Assembly: GCF_014243445.1 (NCBI RefSeq)
Contig: NZ_JACLQD010000005.1
Location: 62,001 to 126,000, forward strand
DNA from: Paragemmobacter straminiformis
Lineage (GTDB): Bacteria > Pseudomonadota > Alphaproteobacteria > Rhodobacterales > Rhodobacteraceae
Length of the DNA: 64,000 nucleotides
Reading direction: 5' to 3'
Shown here: positions 63,636 through 64,000 of the stretch, in pieces
Layout of the letters: the number at the start of each line of letters is the position of its first letter
How positions within the stretch are numbered: the first letter of the stretch is position 1
Made by a program: the position numbers and the translations under genes
Notes under the pieces: model-generated
The model's database searches: none
Told to the model about the DNA's origin: nothing
The model's input: only the letters and a program-made list of their open reading frames with translations

Positions 63636-64000
63636 CTAGAGCCCCTCGCCCATGTCGAGGTCATAGGGGGTGCGCGCGACGCTTTCGCCCGCGCGGCGGG
63701 CAAGGCGGCCGAGCGAGTTCAGCACCAGCATCACCGCGCCGAGCACGGTCAGGAACACGCCGAGGTCGAAGACGGCGGCGGTGGCCCATTCGAACGCGTC
63801 CAGCGGCCAGAGGTGGATATAGCCGTAGTTCGAGGTGAGGAAGGGCAGCCCCCAGAGCCACGCCCCCGCCCCTGTCAGCCCCGCGACCAGCACGCCTGCG
63901 CCGATGAGGCTGTGGAAGGCGATGCGCTGGCGCGTCTCGGTCCAGCCGAGGCCGGAGGCGAGGTATTGCATCAGATAGGCGATGGCCACGACCAGCCCCG
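63636..64000 (-). CDS. mnhA: Mrp/Pha antiporter fused A/B subunit (3' end only)
   Basis: The last 121 or so codons of a leftward gene that continues past the window end. The sequence (GLVVAIAYLMQYLASGLGW, then FHSLIGAGVLVAGLTGAGAWLWGLPFLTSNYGYIHLWPLDAFEWATAAVFDLGVFLTVLGAVML) is the MrpB-like C-terminal part of the fused MrpA/PhaAB subunit. No start is visible inside the window: the in-frame GTG at 63989 lies in the middle of a conserved helix. Confidence 0.9.
   Translation of the reverse strand, partial: GLVVAIAYLMQYLASGLGWTETRQRIAFHSLIGAGVLVAGLTGAGAWLWGLPFLTSNYGYIHLWPLDAFEWATAAVFDLGVFLTVLGAVMLVLNSLGRLARRAGESVARTPYDLDMGEGL

Noticed and set aside
63636-63989. GTG at 63989 as the start of a short MrpB gene
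   Set aside because: The codon lies within a conserved hydrophobic stretch (GLVVAIAYLMQYL) that continues upstream in frame. The gene extends beyond the window.

Overview
The window looks like chromosomal core DNA of a high-GC alphaproteobacterium of the order Rhodobacterales (Rhodobacter/Gemmobacter/Paracoccus-like). Pointers are the NDUFS4-type complex I subunit gene, the long-form PurC, the Pha/Mrp antiporter operon with a fused A/B subunit, the mreBCD-mrdA-rodA operon, and several families of intergenic palindromes. No rRNA, insertion sequence, integrase, phage gene or CRISPR array was found. Genes are dense, many pairs overlap as ATGA, and nearly every long open frame opposite a real gene is a GC-driven shadow.

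Layout. 1-2.2 kb: a partial gene, an SDR dehydrogenase, an entericidin-type lipoprotein, an orphan ParA ATPase and a small membrane protein. 2.2-5.5 kb: uvrB, an intergenic region that can fold into a structured RNA, the complex I subunit and a GNAT acetyltransferase. 5.5-5.9 kb: tRNA-Arg(UCU) and tRNA-Gly(UCC). 5.9-12.6 kb: an enolase-superfamily enzyme, a Tet-type MFS pump, then a compact run of a haloacid dehalogenase, three alpha/beta hydrolases and a serine/threonine dehydratase. 12.7-18.9 kb: an ABC exporter, an acyl-CoA synthetase, dtd, a fructokinase-like kinase and purC.

19.1-24.7 kb holds the most unusual cluster, all on the minus strand: a 27-residue membrane microprotein, an XpaC-like membrane protein, a TelA-like protein, a DUF2927 lipoprotein that seems to start at CTG, an SPFH-GYF protein and a double zinc-ribbon membrane protein. 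24.8-26.6 kb: an RluB-type pseudouridine synthase with a long basic tail, and tadA. 26.8-34.1 kb: an amine-catabolic cluster (FAD oxidase, Fe-alcohol dehydrogenase, aldehyde dehydrogenase, gamma-glutamylamine synthetase, N-formylglutamate-type amidohydrolase) next to an RpiR regulator. The set fits gamma-glutamylation of an amine or amino alcohol.

34.1-41.7 kb: an EamA exporter, a GhrA-type reductase and the rod-shape operon mreB-mreC-mreD-mrdA-rodA. 42.1-45.1 kb: a PD-(D/E)XK-like protein, leuA with a leader peptide carrying five consecutive Leu codons (transcription attenuation), and a small divergent gene. 45.1-49.4 kb: an adenosine-kinase-like kinase, nth, an Ada-like regulator/methyltransferase, an OmpA lipoprotein and a FadR-type regulator. 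49.4-53.2 kb: a translationally coupled operon pyrB, two membrane proteins, a PyrC-like protein without the metal-binding HxH, and plsY. 53.4-57.1 kb: a UDG-superfamily protein, LysE exporter, moaB, a DsbD-alpha-type protein and a YqgE protein. 57.2-60.6 kb: an ALDH16-type double-domain dehydrogenase with deoC. 60.7-64 kb: the Mrp/Pha antiporter operon, with the A/B gene running off the end.

Three families of dispersed hairpins sit mostly at gene ends: GCAAA..CTT-NN-AAG..TTTGC, GATTTTTC-TGC-GAAAAATC, and a composite element (CAAATATCC-CGGGGGG, a variable hairpin, then a GGGGGC/GCCCCC terminator).
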